A stretch of 64,000 nucleotides of DNA from Romanomermis culicivorax (GCA_963922205.1 CAWUHX010000327.1:62001-126000), one strand, 5' to 3'. Shown: positions 23,801 through 38,800, counted from the stretch's first letter. Program-made: numbers and translations. Notes: generated by a model from the letters alone, not told the origin.

Positions 23801-26800
23801 GTTTTACTCGCCCAGCCCCACCCCCTCAATAAAAAGTCTGAGGACCCTCCTTTGGAAAATTCTTGTCCCACATGTCTGACACTGTTGAAGACAACGATGA
23901 TCTGCCGGGTGGAGAAACGCATGCGCTATCTCAACCATGAATCATTACGTGGATGAAGTAATGCCATAGGAATTTCTCCAAGAATCTTGGGTCTTAAGGC
24001 TAAAAGGTACCACCTGAAATGGTACCTTGGGGCTAACGTAATAAAGGACACAATCCTTTTGCAGAGATAAAAATACTCACTTTTTAACAATAAATAATCA
24101 GAAATGTGAAAAAATCCTGTCGATGATTACAAAGCTTCGTTGCTTTCTAGGTCGACTCGTGAATGAACCACTCGCGATTTGCAGCCACTTCAATGACCTG
24201 CACCTAAATTTTGGTTGACGTCAGACCTCAACCCATACAAAACACGACTGACCACCAAATCACCTAAGCTTTGTTATACATGTGATAGTATCAATTACCG
24301 ATTTTGGGAACAGCTTTCGGCGTAATATTTTGGACGGGCGGATCGCACTTGCGACTTTCGTCCTTCTTGCAAGATGTACCAAATTGACTAGGACCGGCTG
24401 TTTCGTTCAATCTGAAGCGCTTCTGCAAGAAACCTTGGTTCCAATGACTTTCGCAATTCGACCACGCGGTCCAACCCTTCAGGTTACAGTCGTCCATACA
24501 TTTAGCGTGGCTACACTCGGAGACTCTTTGAAAAAGACAAATTTTCCAAATTTCGTCAGCAATGCAATAGGGTAAAAAGAGTTCGAAATCGACAGCGAGG
24601 AAAATCAGTGGTAAATCAATCCATTCTAGAAATTTTTTAACTTCTCGTAACTCAATCAGAAATGTAGCTGTACGATTTTAAATGATCTTTTCGAATATAT
24701 CTCAACGAGATCTATCCATTGGTACCCAATTTGACGAATTTTGCTACAAGTTAGTATTTGGGTCAGGTCAAACTCTGGCAAACGTATAAGTACCTGTTCG
24801 ATTTATCCCAATGATGCTATCCGAATAAGTGAAGATCAACAAGATTAAATAAATAAAAAAATAACGAAAAAAGAAGAGGTGAAAAAGTGAAATTATCAGA
24901 ACATACCAAATCATATATGTAGTTGAGAGGCAAGTGCTATAGAAACTCCCCCTCAAAAAACAAATCGTCGGCCAAGTCATTGGGCGACCCCCCTCCCCAG
25001 CCTTTTCAATCCTCGGCTAACTCTATGGTAGTCATAGGACACCCATACTTTTGATTGGAGAAATACAGAAAAATTTCAAATTTTGAACAAAAAATGGTCA
25101 AAAATGTCTATTTTCTCGATGCTCCGTGCCATGAAGACATTTTTGCAGTTTTTTAGGCAAGAAATTAATTTCTTGAACCACTTTTCGGACTTTTTTAGTC
25201 AAAAAATCAATTCCCCTCCCCCGTCAGGACCCCGTTACATGTATGAACCAAATTGAGAGGCGTACGAAGAGCATAACCATGAAAAAGTTTTGAATACATA
25301 TTACGAATTAGGAAAAATGAAATTCAAAGTAAAAATAGATTATTTCAAATACCAAAAAAGCAAAGATTATAATGCAAAAGCAGTCGAATAAAAATAAGTA
25401 TGATTCATTTTTATTCTTAATATCATTTTGTACTCATAGTAGTTAGACCCATTCAGCGAACATCCGTATTTAGCGAATACCCCGATTTAGCCATTATCCC
25501 GCAGCGAATCATATTCATAAATACCGATATAGCGAACAATGCGTAAAAAATTCGTCCTTTCTTCTGTGAAAATCCCGTTTCAGCAAAAACAATGTGCGCA
25601 AACGATGGCACAGAGTGGCTTATCAAAGTAATATTTCATTCATTTTTAAATGAATGTCTACTACAGTATAAATTTTTGACAGGGCCCTTCAACCAAAAAA
25701 TCACTTCTGGGCAAACAAAACAATATTTCTTGCGAATTTACATGAATTTTCTGGAAGCCTATGACTAACCCTAAGCCTATGCTACATTATATTCAAAAAT
25801 TGTTTACAACGCACTCTTATTGGCCGAATGACAGAGGGTATGTTAAAAAGAAGTCCTTTTCTGAAGCACCCTGTCCAAAGAGGGAAGAATCATACGTGGC
25901 TTAATAAAGACACTTGTACAGGGATGAACGAATGGACTGAAATGACAGTGACGCCAATTCAACTCGATCCTGAATTCGACGAGGAATTTCAGCAAGGCTT
26001 TCTCTGTACGCTTTTAGTCGCCGTTCCGTTTTCTGCTGCTTTGATCATTTTTCTTTTTGAGGTCATCGTTGCCGTTGTGTATCGGTATCCCGAATGTATC
26101 GTCATACCGAAGGTATCATTATATTGAATGTATCGTTGTCCCTAATAATGCATTAGTTCTCAGTATCCGGAACACATACAATTTTATTTTTTAATCCATC
26201 ATATTGAAAAATTCTCGTTACTCCGAATACGCATTTTTTCATTTTGTTAACCCTCGTTTAGACTGAACCTGCTAAAAATTTGTGTGGGGCTTAGGCTCCG
26301 GCTCTGGCTTAGGGTTAGGCTTAGGCTGAATCTTAGGCATTGGCATTGGCATAGGCTCAGGCTCAGATTTAGGCTTGCTTTGACATTATTCAGGGCATAC
26401 ATGTAACGGGGCCCCGAGGACTGGGTGGGGGGGGGGGGGGTCGGGCGGCTCTTTTCTGGCCGGGGGGCAGTAATTCTCAAAATTTTGGGGAGAGGGGTCT
26501 CTCAAGGAGAAAATCGATTTTTTTGACGAAAAAACTCGACAAAATAGTTCAAAAAACAGTAATTCTTTTCTAAGAAGACCGAAAAAATGTATTCATAGTG
26601 CAAAGCGCCCAGAAAATTTTTATTCGTAGCCATTTTTTGTTCAAAAGTTGACATTTTTCAGTATTTTTCAGACCAAAAGTATGGAAAATCCTGGGGATGC
26701 GGTCGTCCAATGGCTAGCCATATGGTCGACGATTTCTGGAGGAGAAGTTTTCATAGCATTCCTCCCCCCAATTACATGTATGATTCAGGGTACTGATACG

Positions 26801-29800
26801 TTCGGTATACAGAGAACTTTTGATTTTGTTGCACAACACTGTTCAGGATACTGATACATTAGGGATACCGACATGTACGAGATACTGATACATTTGGGGT
26901 ACTTCGGCATGCGGAGAAGTTTTGTTTTTATTGTATTAAACTGTTCGGGATACTGATACATACGGGATACCGGTACATTTGGGGTACCGATAGACAATCA
27001 TCGTTTCAACTGTTACTTGATCAACTGACGCGCAAAGTTCATGGTGTACAGCTTCTTGATTTTTCTACTTTCGAATTCTGGAAGAGATTGATTACAATGT
27101 TTGCTCAAACTAAAATCAGGTTCACCATGATCAGGCTCCATTTGGGATACAGATTGAATAGGCCAAGTTCTTATTTCACACCCAGGAGTAGAAAAAAACA
27201 CACGAAACGGATTTTTTTGAGACGAAAAAATGTAGGGAATCATCCTTCCCAACGGTGGGAAAAGTTTAGACAGGAAATAGAAATACCTAATTTGCATACC
27301 ACGTAATGAACACTTAATCAATTGTGTAAAACTGTTTGCTAAATCGAGAATGAGGCCATTCGCCAAATCAGAAAATTGCTAAATCGAAATTTATTTTTTA
27401 GTTTATCAACATTATTCGCTGAATCGGGATAGTCGCTAAATCGGGATATTCGCTCAACAGGAAAGTCGCTAAAACGGGTCACAATCGAACATGCATGGGG
27501 TAGCATAATTTGAAAATGTCGGGTTCGGGTCCGGTTCCGGATCCAAACTTTTACGAATATCGGGTACGGATTCGGATCTGAATCCAACGAAATGGTCAGG
27601 TAATTTCGCGTCTTGTTTAGGGTCCGGCTACCTGATACATCTCTAGTATTGTGTAGCATATTTTGAAAATATCGGGTCTAGGTCCGGGTCCAAGATTTTA
27701 AGAATACCGGCTCTGGTTCCGGGTCCCGATCCAGTAAACTGGTTGGGGGATTTCGGTTCTTTCTTCGGGTACGGGTACCCCGTACATCTCTAATAGTAGT
27801 AAAGTCGATAGCTCATTAAACTTAACCAACGTTACACAAACCACTTTTGGCCAGAGACCTTCTTTACATTGAAATTTACACAAATGTTTTAAAAAGTAGA
27901 AAGCTAACCAAAACCTGATCTCGGTAACTATATTTTATAGATACAGACAAGCAAAAAATAGCATTTGATATAACTCCCTGTTGCGTATTACATAGGGTAT
28001 TGAAGTTTTAGCAAGAAAGCAATTATCCTGCATGTCTAAGCATATCTTAAACCTTTCCTCACAGTTTGAGGTCAGGTACAGGTAAATTTTCAATTGAATT
28101 ATTCAGAATATTCATGCAAATCCAACTGTAAAGACAGTCTATGGGCAGAAGTGGTTAGTGTCAGATGACAAAACTTGGAAGTTAAAGCAGGAAAAATGGT
28201 TCAGAAATAAGTATCTCTGATAAAAAAATGAAATGGTATTTTATGAGCGATAAGCTGATATGTTGACTTTTTGAACCATTTTTTGCTATCTCCTACCGAA
28301 AAATAAATTTTTGTTCCGAAGAATGAGGTTCAGATACTGTAATCCTAATTTTAGCTAAATCATTAATTAAGCGAATCCACCAATTATTGAAATTATTTTA
28401 TTATTACTGGGTTCTCGTAGAACTGAAGATCAGCTATGGCGATATATTTTTCGTCCTGAATCAATCTTATAGAAAATATCGAATTTTTTAAATAACGCTT
28501 CTGATCATTTATCCAGAAGATGAAACTAAAGTGTATTTAATTTTAAATTACAAATGTAGCAAAAATCAAAAAGTACCTTCGAGTTGGTACGCAATTTTCA
28601 AACACTGGAAACCTTTATACTGTAGGAAAATATCGAATTTCTTCCTCATTTTTCCCACTGATTGACGAAAATTTTTTTACATTAATCACAGTAATATGCT
28701 TAGTACTAGAACTTTCTTTCGTTAGATCATTGCGTCTATCATTTCAAAATCAATGAAGTACAGTACCATATCTATTTAAGACCTAACAAAAATAGTGTTT
28801 GGCAGAAAAACTACCTGGTTGCATTCGGCCAACAACTCGGCAATGCTCTGACCCTGCTGGGAACGTGAAAACGCTGCAGCGGCTGCTCTAGGCGGAGTTC
28901 GACCGTCATTGTGCATCGCTCTTCCCGGCCGTCCATGTTGAAATGACAATTTTTAATCGTTTTACCGTTTTCTGTGCTACAATCTTCGGAGACGCTGCAA
29001 CTGCATTGCGCAGCAAATTTGCCCAAAATACGGCGCGATTGCTTGAATTTGTCAAGTTTAGGGTTGAGAAACAGCGCGCCTGGTTGAGTAACGTCTTTCA
29101 CGGGTTCGAAGCCACTTTTCACAGCTTCTGATATGATGATGAAAGCAACGCGAGTTGACCTCCAAATATTGAATTGATTATAGAACCATCAATACATAGA
29201 TAAATCTATTAACAGGAAGTGATTAGACAATCTTTAATTATAAATCCACCATTTTCAGAAAATTCATGCGGGAAACCAAAAATCGCACAAATTTTAAGTT
29301 GAATATGAGCAGTTATACGGGTCCTTACAGGGGGTACACAAAGCATACCCCTGTACAAAACACATACACCGAAATTTAACGCCTTAACTGTGTGGGGCGA
29401 AACAAGGGGTATAGAAAGTATAGCTGACGATCCGAATTCCTATAATGCGTACAGGGGGTGATTTAATAGGATCCAAATTTCATTAAACATGCACGGCGAT
29501 CCGGGGTACTCCCGAAGCTTCAACAGGCGAAATTTGACATCCATGTAGAAAGTGCGCCCAAAGCTTCAACATGTCAAATTTGACTTGTGTGTAGAAAGCA
29601 CGCCTAAAGCTTGAATGGGTAAAATTCGATCTCAATCTACCTCGGCCAACTCAGATGTTAAACTCGGTGATGTAATGTCTCCCCAAAAATTTTAATGCAA
29701 CTCTCAGAATTTAAGGATCAAACGGTTTTACTCATTTTTAAACAATTTTTACATATTTGGACGTTTTTGGACGGCTCCCTGTGCTTAAGCATTACTTTCG

Positions 29801-32800
29801 CGACACGTTTTTCACTGTTCCGGGACATGATTTTACAATAAAACATATGAAAAATCATGTTATGACACTGTAAAAAACGTGTCCTTAAAACAATGCTTGA
29901 GCAGAGGGAATAATTGAAAAACGTGTCCTGAGTACATAAAGATTGTGTACGGCTGAGGTACATTGAGGTCGAATTTTTCCCATTGAAATTTCGGGCATAC
30001 TTTTTACATGGAAGTCAAATTTTACATGTTGAAGCTTTGGGCATACTTTCTAAATGGAAGTCAAATTTCACCCATTGAAGCTCCAGGCGTACTTTCTACA
30101 CCCCCCGTGTCTGATGAACGTTTAACGAAATTTTGATCGTATTACGTCATCGAGTATACTTTCTACACCCCCTGCCCTGCACAATTAGGCCATATTCACA
30201 ATCGCGTGTTAAGTCAACACGGCGTTAGGACTTAACACTGTGTTGGCTAACACTGCGATCGAGCTAACACCGTGTCAAGTATTACCTCGTATTCACAATA
30301 GCATGTTAAGTCTGTGTTAGCCAACACCGTGTTACTACCGTCTTACTTTCGTTATCACCGTGTTACTTTTGTAACAGGGTAGCAGAATAAGCTCAAGCAT
30401 GTTTTTTAATATGAAAAAGGATATAACAGGAAAAAAATAAACATTGTGGTCAATGTCAACAAGGTTTTTCAACAATGCCAGCTTTTTTCAGTATGTAATC
30501 TTTGAGTTTGAACAGTCATTTGATGAGCAGTTAATTTTCATGAATAAAACTTATGATTTTGTATTAACCTGAAGTGCTGGAGGAATCGCATGATTTCGAC
30601 CAGAATTTTCCAATGGATCCTGGAGAAGCGTAATCAAGTCTCGGGCACCATTTTTCGACAATTTGTATCTTGATTTAAAGGTAACGTCATCGTAGCCCTC
30701 AAATGGATTGGCCCTATCCCAAAAGTGACGAATATGATGTACTATTTCTTCAATTTCATCAATATGATCCAATAGGTCAATAATATCCATGACAGTTGAA
30801 AAAATTAACAAACAGACTACTGCTAACACACCGCTAAAACTTGTAGGGGCGGGTTTAGAACGCCGTTCTAAACGTAGCGGTTAACTTTTCCATTTTTCGA
30901 CCCTAACACGCGATTGTGAACACGGGGATAAAACTTAGCACCATGTTACCACCGTGTTAGCCAAATTTTAACACCGTGTCAGCCTAACACACCGCTAACA
31001 CGCGATTGTGAATACGGGCCTTAATGATTGTGATTTCACTTCTGTCTTTATTTCTGTTGCATATTCCAAGTGCTAAATCGAAAATGCCCCACAATTTCTC
31101 CTCAATATTCAATGATAATGCTTCAAATGATAATAGACCACCATATTAAATTTACTGCTCATCATCACGATAATTTGAAAAAATTAGCAGCATCATATGT
31201 ACAAAAATTTACTTCAAGAGACGATTAACTTCCTGTTCGCTTTTTTGGATGGAAGCAATTTTCATTCAATAGTGACCGTCCTTCTATACAGAGTTTGAAA
31301 CTATTGGAATTGTTCCAAAAATAAATTTCCAAGTTTCTGCAAGCCAAATTTAAAATAACGAACTTTCTTAAAGCAGCATTCTTATTAAGGCCGAAATATC
31401 AAAAGTAACAATACATAGAATTCAGCAAGCTCTACCAGAATCTTTTTTTAAATTTTGAATTTTGATCAATATTGACCGAGTTACAGTAGATTAGAGTTTT
31501 CGGGATAAGACAGTTCACGTTGAAGCGCACAATAGCTGACGTCAAAAAAACGAAAATCGTTAAATTTGGAACGATACCTGCCGTATCAAATATGATTCGA
31601 ATCGGAAAAATATGGAGAGGAGGAATCTGAAATCAGCCCTTCTTCGACTTTACACCAAGTCCTTGACATCATTCGGCTCGGGAAAACCAGGAAAATACTA
31701 ATATGACGTCATCAAATGAATTTGAGAATGACAAAAAGTGTTCCCTCGAACTCTGGCCAGCGCTCGCTCTCAAAACTAATTTTATCGATTCCAGCTTCAT
31801 GTGCAGTTTCAGCATGGGTGGCATACTGTCAAAGATTTGAACCAAAGAATCATTCCTGATGGAAAAAGTATTTTTAGCTACATTTAGTAATTTTGGGTGA
31901 TTATGGTTCTATGATGTGTTTTTCAATTTTGGATTTTTAATTGTGTTGTATTTTAAGTTTTGGAAGACGGGATCTTACAATCTGGGCCGGACTATTTCCT
32001 GATGAAAAAAACTTGATCATACTGTTGAAGATAAAACTTATTTTTGTATAATGTATTCCAGTCATTCAATAAAATTAACCTTAAAATAGATATTGATTTG
32101 ATTCTGGGAACTAGAGAATCAACTACGTTTTGGCTCATATATGTAAAGACTTTGTTAGACATTGTTAGACTCAAGACTAAGATCTCTCAAGAAAACTCTT
32201 CATTTTCTGTTTGCAGGATAGAGTGATGTCGCTTGGTTAAAAATTCCATTTTCATCAAAATAATACAGTCAGGTCTCCAGTTCACCAAATCTAGTTCAAA
32301 AACTGCAAATCCTAGAACATGAGATGTCCTGGAAATGCTATTCATTGCATAGGTATAGCTGATTCTAATGCAAGCTAAATCAGATTATTCTTCAACAAAC
32401 TTGAGTTTTCCAATGTTCAAATTATATTTATGTGAATTTTTAACTAAGACCAATGGGTACAAGCCGATTTATGCAAAGATTTACCAAGAGTTGGCGTTGT
32501 TTTTGGTTCTCTAGTGAAATCTTTCGTATTTCCAATGCTAAAACTACAGCTTGTGCTTGACCTACTATCAAAAATGTATATTTTTGTCTAAGCAGCAGTC
32601 AGTTGATATACAAAGTGGGTCACACGACTAACATGCTCTAGTAGCACATGACCCAAAGAATCAGGCTGAAACCACTTGACAATAGTTAAATTTTTGTTTT
32701 TGCTTATACATTGCTGTCTCTTTTTCTTAGCCAATGAAACTATTCTGCTTGCAATAATAATGAATCTGCTGTTCACAACTTCTGAATTTTGCTTTACAAG

Positions 32801-35800
32801 TGAAACTACCATGAAAGTCTGATTTGAGAGCATAAAAAGATTGATGAACTCTGAGTAATAATCTGCTTTTATAAACAATTTGGTGCCAATCTCGATTCCC
32901 GTTCTGATTGACCCAATCGCAGTAACAAGAAAATCCGATCCCAGACGAACCTTACACAAAGGACTAAAAATTTGTCCTATGATGATTTTTTGAGAGAACG
33001 TTTAACAGTAAAATCTTTGTATGAACAACTTTGACGGTAGTACTATATTTCGTCATTTTTCAATTTTATGAAAAACAGCATATGCAGATAGACTGCTGTT
33101 CTTAAAATGCTGTTCATAAAATAGGAACCAAATAATATTCCACTAGTTCATTAAAAAATGCCCCGGTGGGTCAGAAAAAAGAAGAATATACTTGCTCCGA
33201 TAGTTGCCATGCTAGACAAAGAAGTGGACTAGATTTTGGAGCACTTGGGTTAAAGTTGGAAAAAACTCCCTTTCTTCATACTGGATTTTCGTCAAGAAAA
33301 ATTTCCATGTCTGTGAAAAAGTATATTCTGCTGCATTTTTTCCTTCCCCTGGCATCAACTACAGTAAAATTTTTCTATATGAAAAATATATGCACATGAT
33401 TTCAAATGTAAAGAAATGGTAAACCAATAGCATTCTAACTCCCGAACAATTCAAAACTCCTGCCTCTAAAACTTGCCGAAAAATAGCGAGAGAGGCATAA
33501 TATAGTCATTTTCAGAACTATAAAGAAACCTGGGGTTGGTTGCACTAACCCAACATGAGGATAATCTCAACATCGGAATTAAATTGATGATCCTGAGGTT
33601 GAGCTAATCGCAATGTCCAAATTATTCCCTTCCAGTGCACAAACAACACTCGCTTTAGGATTAACTATAGTCTGTCTTTGTTGAAATGCTTAGGAATAAT
33701 GAGAGTGGAAAGCAAGATATGTATTTCTGATTTTTGCGATTTTCTGATAAACAATATATCATGTAGGACTGGAAATTTGTGAGCAGACTGACCTAACATT
33801 TACCAATTAACGATTCTGACGACAGTACTGATTTGTGTCACTTTTCCATTTGGAAGCATTTTATAAAAAACAGACTATAATACTGAGGTATAAGTTCGAG
33901 TTTGGGATTCGCAGAAGTTTTTACATTTATTTGCTTTAGAGATAAGAAAATTATGCGAAAATGTCAGCGCAACCCGACAGCTCGAGCTGGAGATAATCTC
34001 GGTATTGAGCTCGTTATAATCCTGATGACATTCAAATTATACTGAACTTGAGATCAAACCGAGTCGTCTTTTTTGTTTGAGATAATCTTGAGCTCGATCT
34101 TAGACCCCTTTAGTGCAACTGGGCCTTGGTTACACGCATTGGGCACCGGTCTGCAAATAGGAGGACAGGGTAAAGCATACAAAAATGCTTCTGATTCAGC
34201 CGTGCCTATATTAGGGGTGTCCGCCAAATCCCATACCCGGTTCCCCCCGACTCTACTGGCACTCCCGCGGCAACGGTACGACTTTTTTGAAAGCAGGACG
34301 GGAGCGACAGAGATGGGTGAAATTGCTTCCTGTCTGCAATCCTGCAAAAAGCGCTCTTTCTGCACATTTCAGTTTAAATCTAAAAACTGTGAATGATGCT
34401 ATTTTTTGACAGTTTCAACACACACTTGTGATAACCTGATTTCGAGTTACCTACATTGAGAGAATAAATTTGTTTATAGCTTGTAATCAGTAATGCTTAT
34501 GGAGTGAATTCTATACAATATGTTATATAAAATGAGTGAACGAAACGTATCTTGCGCAATCGATTTAGTTCTTCGAAGACTGTGCTGTAGCTTTTTTTTC
34601 TAAAAAAGCTGAGTGAGATTTTATGTGCCAGTGTTCCACAGTTAATTCCTTTAATTGACATCAAATTCTGTGAGAAAGTTTAACACGGTTGGAAGCACAG
34701 ATGTGTTAGGGGGACATGAAGGTACAAACTACCCCAAAGGTTATAAAACTGGAAAATTTGTTATGAAAAAAAAATTTTCGGTCAACTTTTTTTGAATTTT
34801 TTGTCTCAAAAAACGCAAAGAAACGAAGGTTGTACCCTCCTGAAATTTTCAAAGATGCACATGTTTGGTTGGAAAGTGTTTTGATGCACACAGCTGCAGA
34901 ATATACTTTTTCACTGACATGGAAATTTTTTTTTGAGAAATAATGAAAATCGAATATAAAGAAAGTGAATTTTTTCCAACTTTAACCCAAGTTCTCAAAA
35001 ATCTAGTCCACTTCTTTTTCTAGGTTGGCAACTATTCAAACAAGTATATTCTTCTTTTTCCTGCCCCATCGGGGCATTTTCTAAAAAATTAATATAATAT
35101 GGATCAGGAAACGCTTGTCCATAATCAAAATTAAGAGTATGACCTGGCTATGGTCTACCCTTACACGACCTTGTTTACAGGGGCTATTCTCATCTGAGCG
35201 ATTCCTATGTGAGCGAATTTCCAATTGATCTGTTCTCAAATTACTGATCGAGAAATTGCTTCATATTTTGTTTCTTTATCTTATGTTTTTTTTGTATGCA
35301 TTTTTTTCTTTCGTTTTCTCTGTGTATTGTTTATGTTTTTGATTATCTTTATTTTTGTGCTTTAACTTCTTTTCTGTGCTTTGTTTGATTTCTTCCTATC
35401 GTCAAATGTTTTGTTCTTTTTTTGTTCAGGAAACAATGCATTACAAGTTTCCATTTTTAATAACCTTAGTCTCCCATACAATTTTTATAAAACTCGGCAT
35501 GCTCTGTTTCTAATTCAATTTTCTCTTTTGTGATTTTTCCAACATTTTTCATCTTCATCTCTTTTTATTTTTTTTCTTTCAATTTTCCTGCTCCTTACTT
35601 CTTTTCGTTCGTTTTCACATTTTATTCTTTCTCTCCATTTCTAACTGCTTTCTCTATGTTGCTTCTTCTTTTTTATCACTTTTCTTTTTGTATTCGTCAT
35701 TTGTTTAACGATTTTCCACCTACTTTCCGTTATTCTTAAAGCTTTCATTTTTGTTGACGTTTTGTTACTCTTTATCATTTGTTTACATCTTTTATAAATA

Positions 35801-38800
35801 TTTTTACACCCACAACAATAAACCGAACTGTGTAAGAATTATATTAGAGAATATGATTATTCAAAATGACAAATTAAAAAAGAAAAATATATGACGAGAA
35901 ATATGAAAGAAGCAGGAACAAAAGATGGAAACGTAAAAAATTCATAAACGAAAATATAAGTAGCAGACACGGAAAACGAGAGAAGAAAGAAATACAAACA
36001 AAGAAGTATATAAAATAAAGAAGGAAAATATGAAGAACCGTAATTGCATTCTCAATCACTTATTTGAGAATCGCCTAAATCGCTCAGTTGGCTCACATGT
36101 AATGGTACTCTTCACGATAGTACTTTTCTGAGTTTCTGAACATACCATAGCATCAAAAATTTATGCCTGAAAATGATCCCAAACTTTTAGAAAGTTGTTT
36201 CGGCTGAGAGACCAATCCCTTTGATTTGAAAGTTTTCTTCGAATGCGTTGTGAGTAAAAGTTGTTCTTTATAACAAATTTTTCGGAAAAGGTTGTTGCTG
36301 AAAAAGCCTCCTTTTCGCTGCTCACCAACAAGATTTAAAATCTGAATACTGATTAAAACATTGGAGGGCTGATAAAAAACAAAATCAGATGTAATACAAT
36401 CACAAAGCAACTTGATCAGAATAGTCACAAAAAATAGATTGGCTACTACTCCTCGATTTCATCCACCGAAGTACAATAAAATCAGAAGAAGAACTCTACC
36501 TGTTTGGATCCTCTTCCCACCGTTTCAGTATTTTTAACGCTTGGCCGACACTGCCTTCCATAGCATTTTGGGCAATATCTGCCAAAAAGATATAATGAAA
36601 AATTATTCATTCAATAATCTAGAACGCAACATATCAAGACTGTGACAGCTACACAGCTAATATTCATAGGTTTCGTTTCACAAGACCTCAACTTCATATT
36701 TAAATATCTCTCTCAGCTCAAAAATTTGGTTAGGTTTTCTCTGAATAATGAAGAACCTGTAAATTGTTACATAAATGACAACAAAATGTGACACAATGCA
36801 ACAACAAAATTGTTACATTGTGTCACAGCTTCGCGCTCGTCTCACTTTAGCGCCTGTCTCACTTTGGCGCCCGGAAATCGACACATTTTTACAAAATGCG
36901 GCTTTTACAGGCCGGGCACACGCCGAGAGGAGGATCTGGCCGGACCAGGCCGAGATGCATTCTTGCAGTCCTTGCAGCTCCCTAAGGAGGGTCCACAGAC
37001 TTTTCATCGAGAGGGTGGGTAGCTGGTGAGGAAGAAGCAACAGGCACATAGTTAGGTCTAATTATTTGGGATGACCAATTTTTTTGTAACTTACATATAA
37101 CAAATTGCGAAAAACACACTGTATTGACCAATTATGCATACCTAAGAAAACTATTAGTTGAAACTTTCACCCGATTGAGAAATAAATTTATCACAATACT
37201 TTTTCAGAAATACTTATTCAGAAAAAGGCGAAGCGAAGTTAATGGCATGATCGGTTTTTAGTGCAGAAGGATCAATTATAGTCAAATTTTCAAGAATTTT
37301 GCATCGTTGCTTATTAATGTACAAGACGCCTAAATCACTGGTGCGAATCTTATTCCACAAAAAAATTTTAACTAATTTTAAAGTGGAGGAAGACTGTTCG
37401 CAATTAGCTGTAGAAACCGGAATAGTTGAAGCAATTTTCATGCATTTGATCAAATTGCGAAAGGCATCAGCCAATAGACTTGGAAGAAACAATAGACTTG
37501 GACAAGCATCAAAGAGGATTTTTTCACTACTGTTATAGCAACAATCAACTCACTGCTGAGTAAAGTGGCTTTTTATTTGACTTGCGCAGCAAGATGTACT
37601 TGCTGATCAGTTATGTAGTCTAAAAACAAAAAGCTTTTTTCGGAGGGACCAGTTCCTCCTGTTCGCTCCTCAGCTACGTGCCTGAAAAAGGACAAAAAAA
37701 AAGTTCCACAAGCATGTTTGTGGTACACAAAATGCATAAAAATACTCAAAAAAATATTCTTCACGAACAGTTTTGTGAGCGATATGTGAACATTTTTTCC
37801 GGCCAGACAGGGGTCTCTAGGAATGAAAATTATGTGGAATTTTTGGAGGAAAAATAAATTTGAAAAATAGGGTGTAGCCAGGAGTCGAACTTGGGTTACC
37901 AGCATTCCGGGCTGATGTCCTCACCATTAGACCACCACACTACGAGGTGAACCCAGATTGAGGTGCTCGACTCCTGGCTACACCCCATTTTTGAAATTTA
38001 TTTTCACTCCGAAAATTCCATATAATTTTCATTTGTAAAAAAGTCAGCAACTTCATTGCTCGGCAGTTGAAAGCAGCAGGTACGCTGCTACTTGCCAAAG
38101 GTCGTACGTTCACGATCACCAAGCATTTGAGTTGTATGCTAAAAATCGTAGCCAAGGGGAGCACCTTAATCTGGGATCACCTCGTGGTGTGGTGGTCCAG
38201 TGGTGAGGACATCAGCCCGGAATGCTGGTTACCCAGGTTCGACTCCTGGCTACACCCTATTTTTCAAACAGGGGTCGCTAGAGTCTCAGATGGGGTAGAA
38301 GTCCCCTTCCTATCCTCCTATGTGCATGTAGGACAATTACGCACTAGGATGCCACGCCAGAAAAACTGAAACAATGAATAAAAAAATCAGAATGATGGTA
38401 TTATTCATCGGATAGTCTTTCATCCCTGCTCTATTTTCAACAGCACAAGCACACGCAGGCACACAAGTGAGCAGACATTTGAGCTCTCGACACGATTGTG
38501 TCGCAGCTTGGCGCCCGTCGCATCTCGGCACCTTGTCTCACTTTGGCGCCCAAGTTGTGTCTTACTTATGCGCCTATATTACTTTCGGACCTAGTATGTG
38601 TGTTTTCATCTATACAAATTGTACGAGCAGTTTTAAATTTTCCTCTACGAAAATTATGTACTTTCCTTTTTCCTCTACGAAAATTATGTACTAAATTATG
38701 TACTACCTTTTAGTAAACAGCTATTTTTTGATAATTATCGTCATAGTAATTTAAATCATAAAATAAACAGGGGCCGGTTTCATCAAAGAGACTTAAGCTC

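Larger units (their letters stand above)
25440..27485. mobile_element. Foldback-like element with TCGCTAAATCGGGATA word
   Basis: The left array (25445-25560) has ATTTAGCGAATACCCCGA and relatives; the right array (27335-27485) has the inverse, TCGCTAAATCGGGATA. Between them lies a second nested pair with the word GGTATCC (26075-26240 and 26785-26995), and inside that a family H repeat. The nesting suggests at least three successive insertions in intron 5 of gene B. Confidence 0.5.

Noticed and set aside
28815-28920. Alternative frame [15 protein letters not shown] ending at the same donor as exon 5
   Set aside because: It looks natural but is closed upstream by TAA and does not fit the phase of the TSP1 exon, whereas the long frame does.
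36153-36428. 91-aa minus ORF near exon 3 as part of gene B
   Set aside because: No acceptor or donor in phase, no domain, and it would interrupt the VWA sequence between exons 3 and 4.
38186-38256. Functional tRNA-Ser gene
   Set aside because: C at position 33, a short variable region and neighbouring partial copies point to a SINE head.
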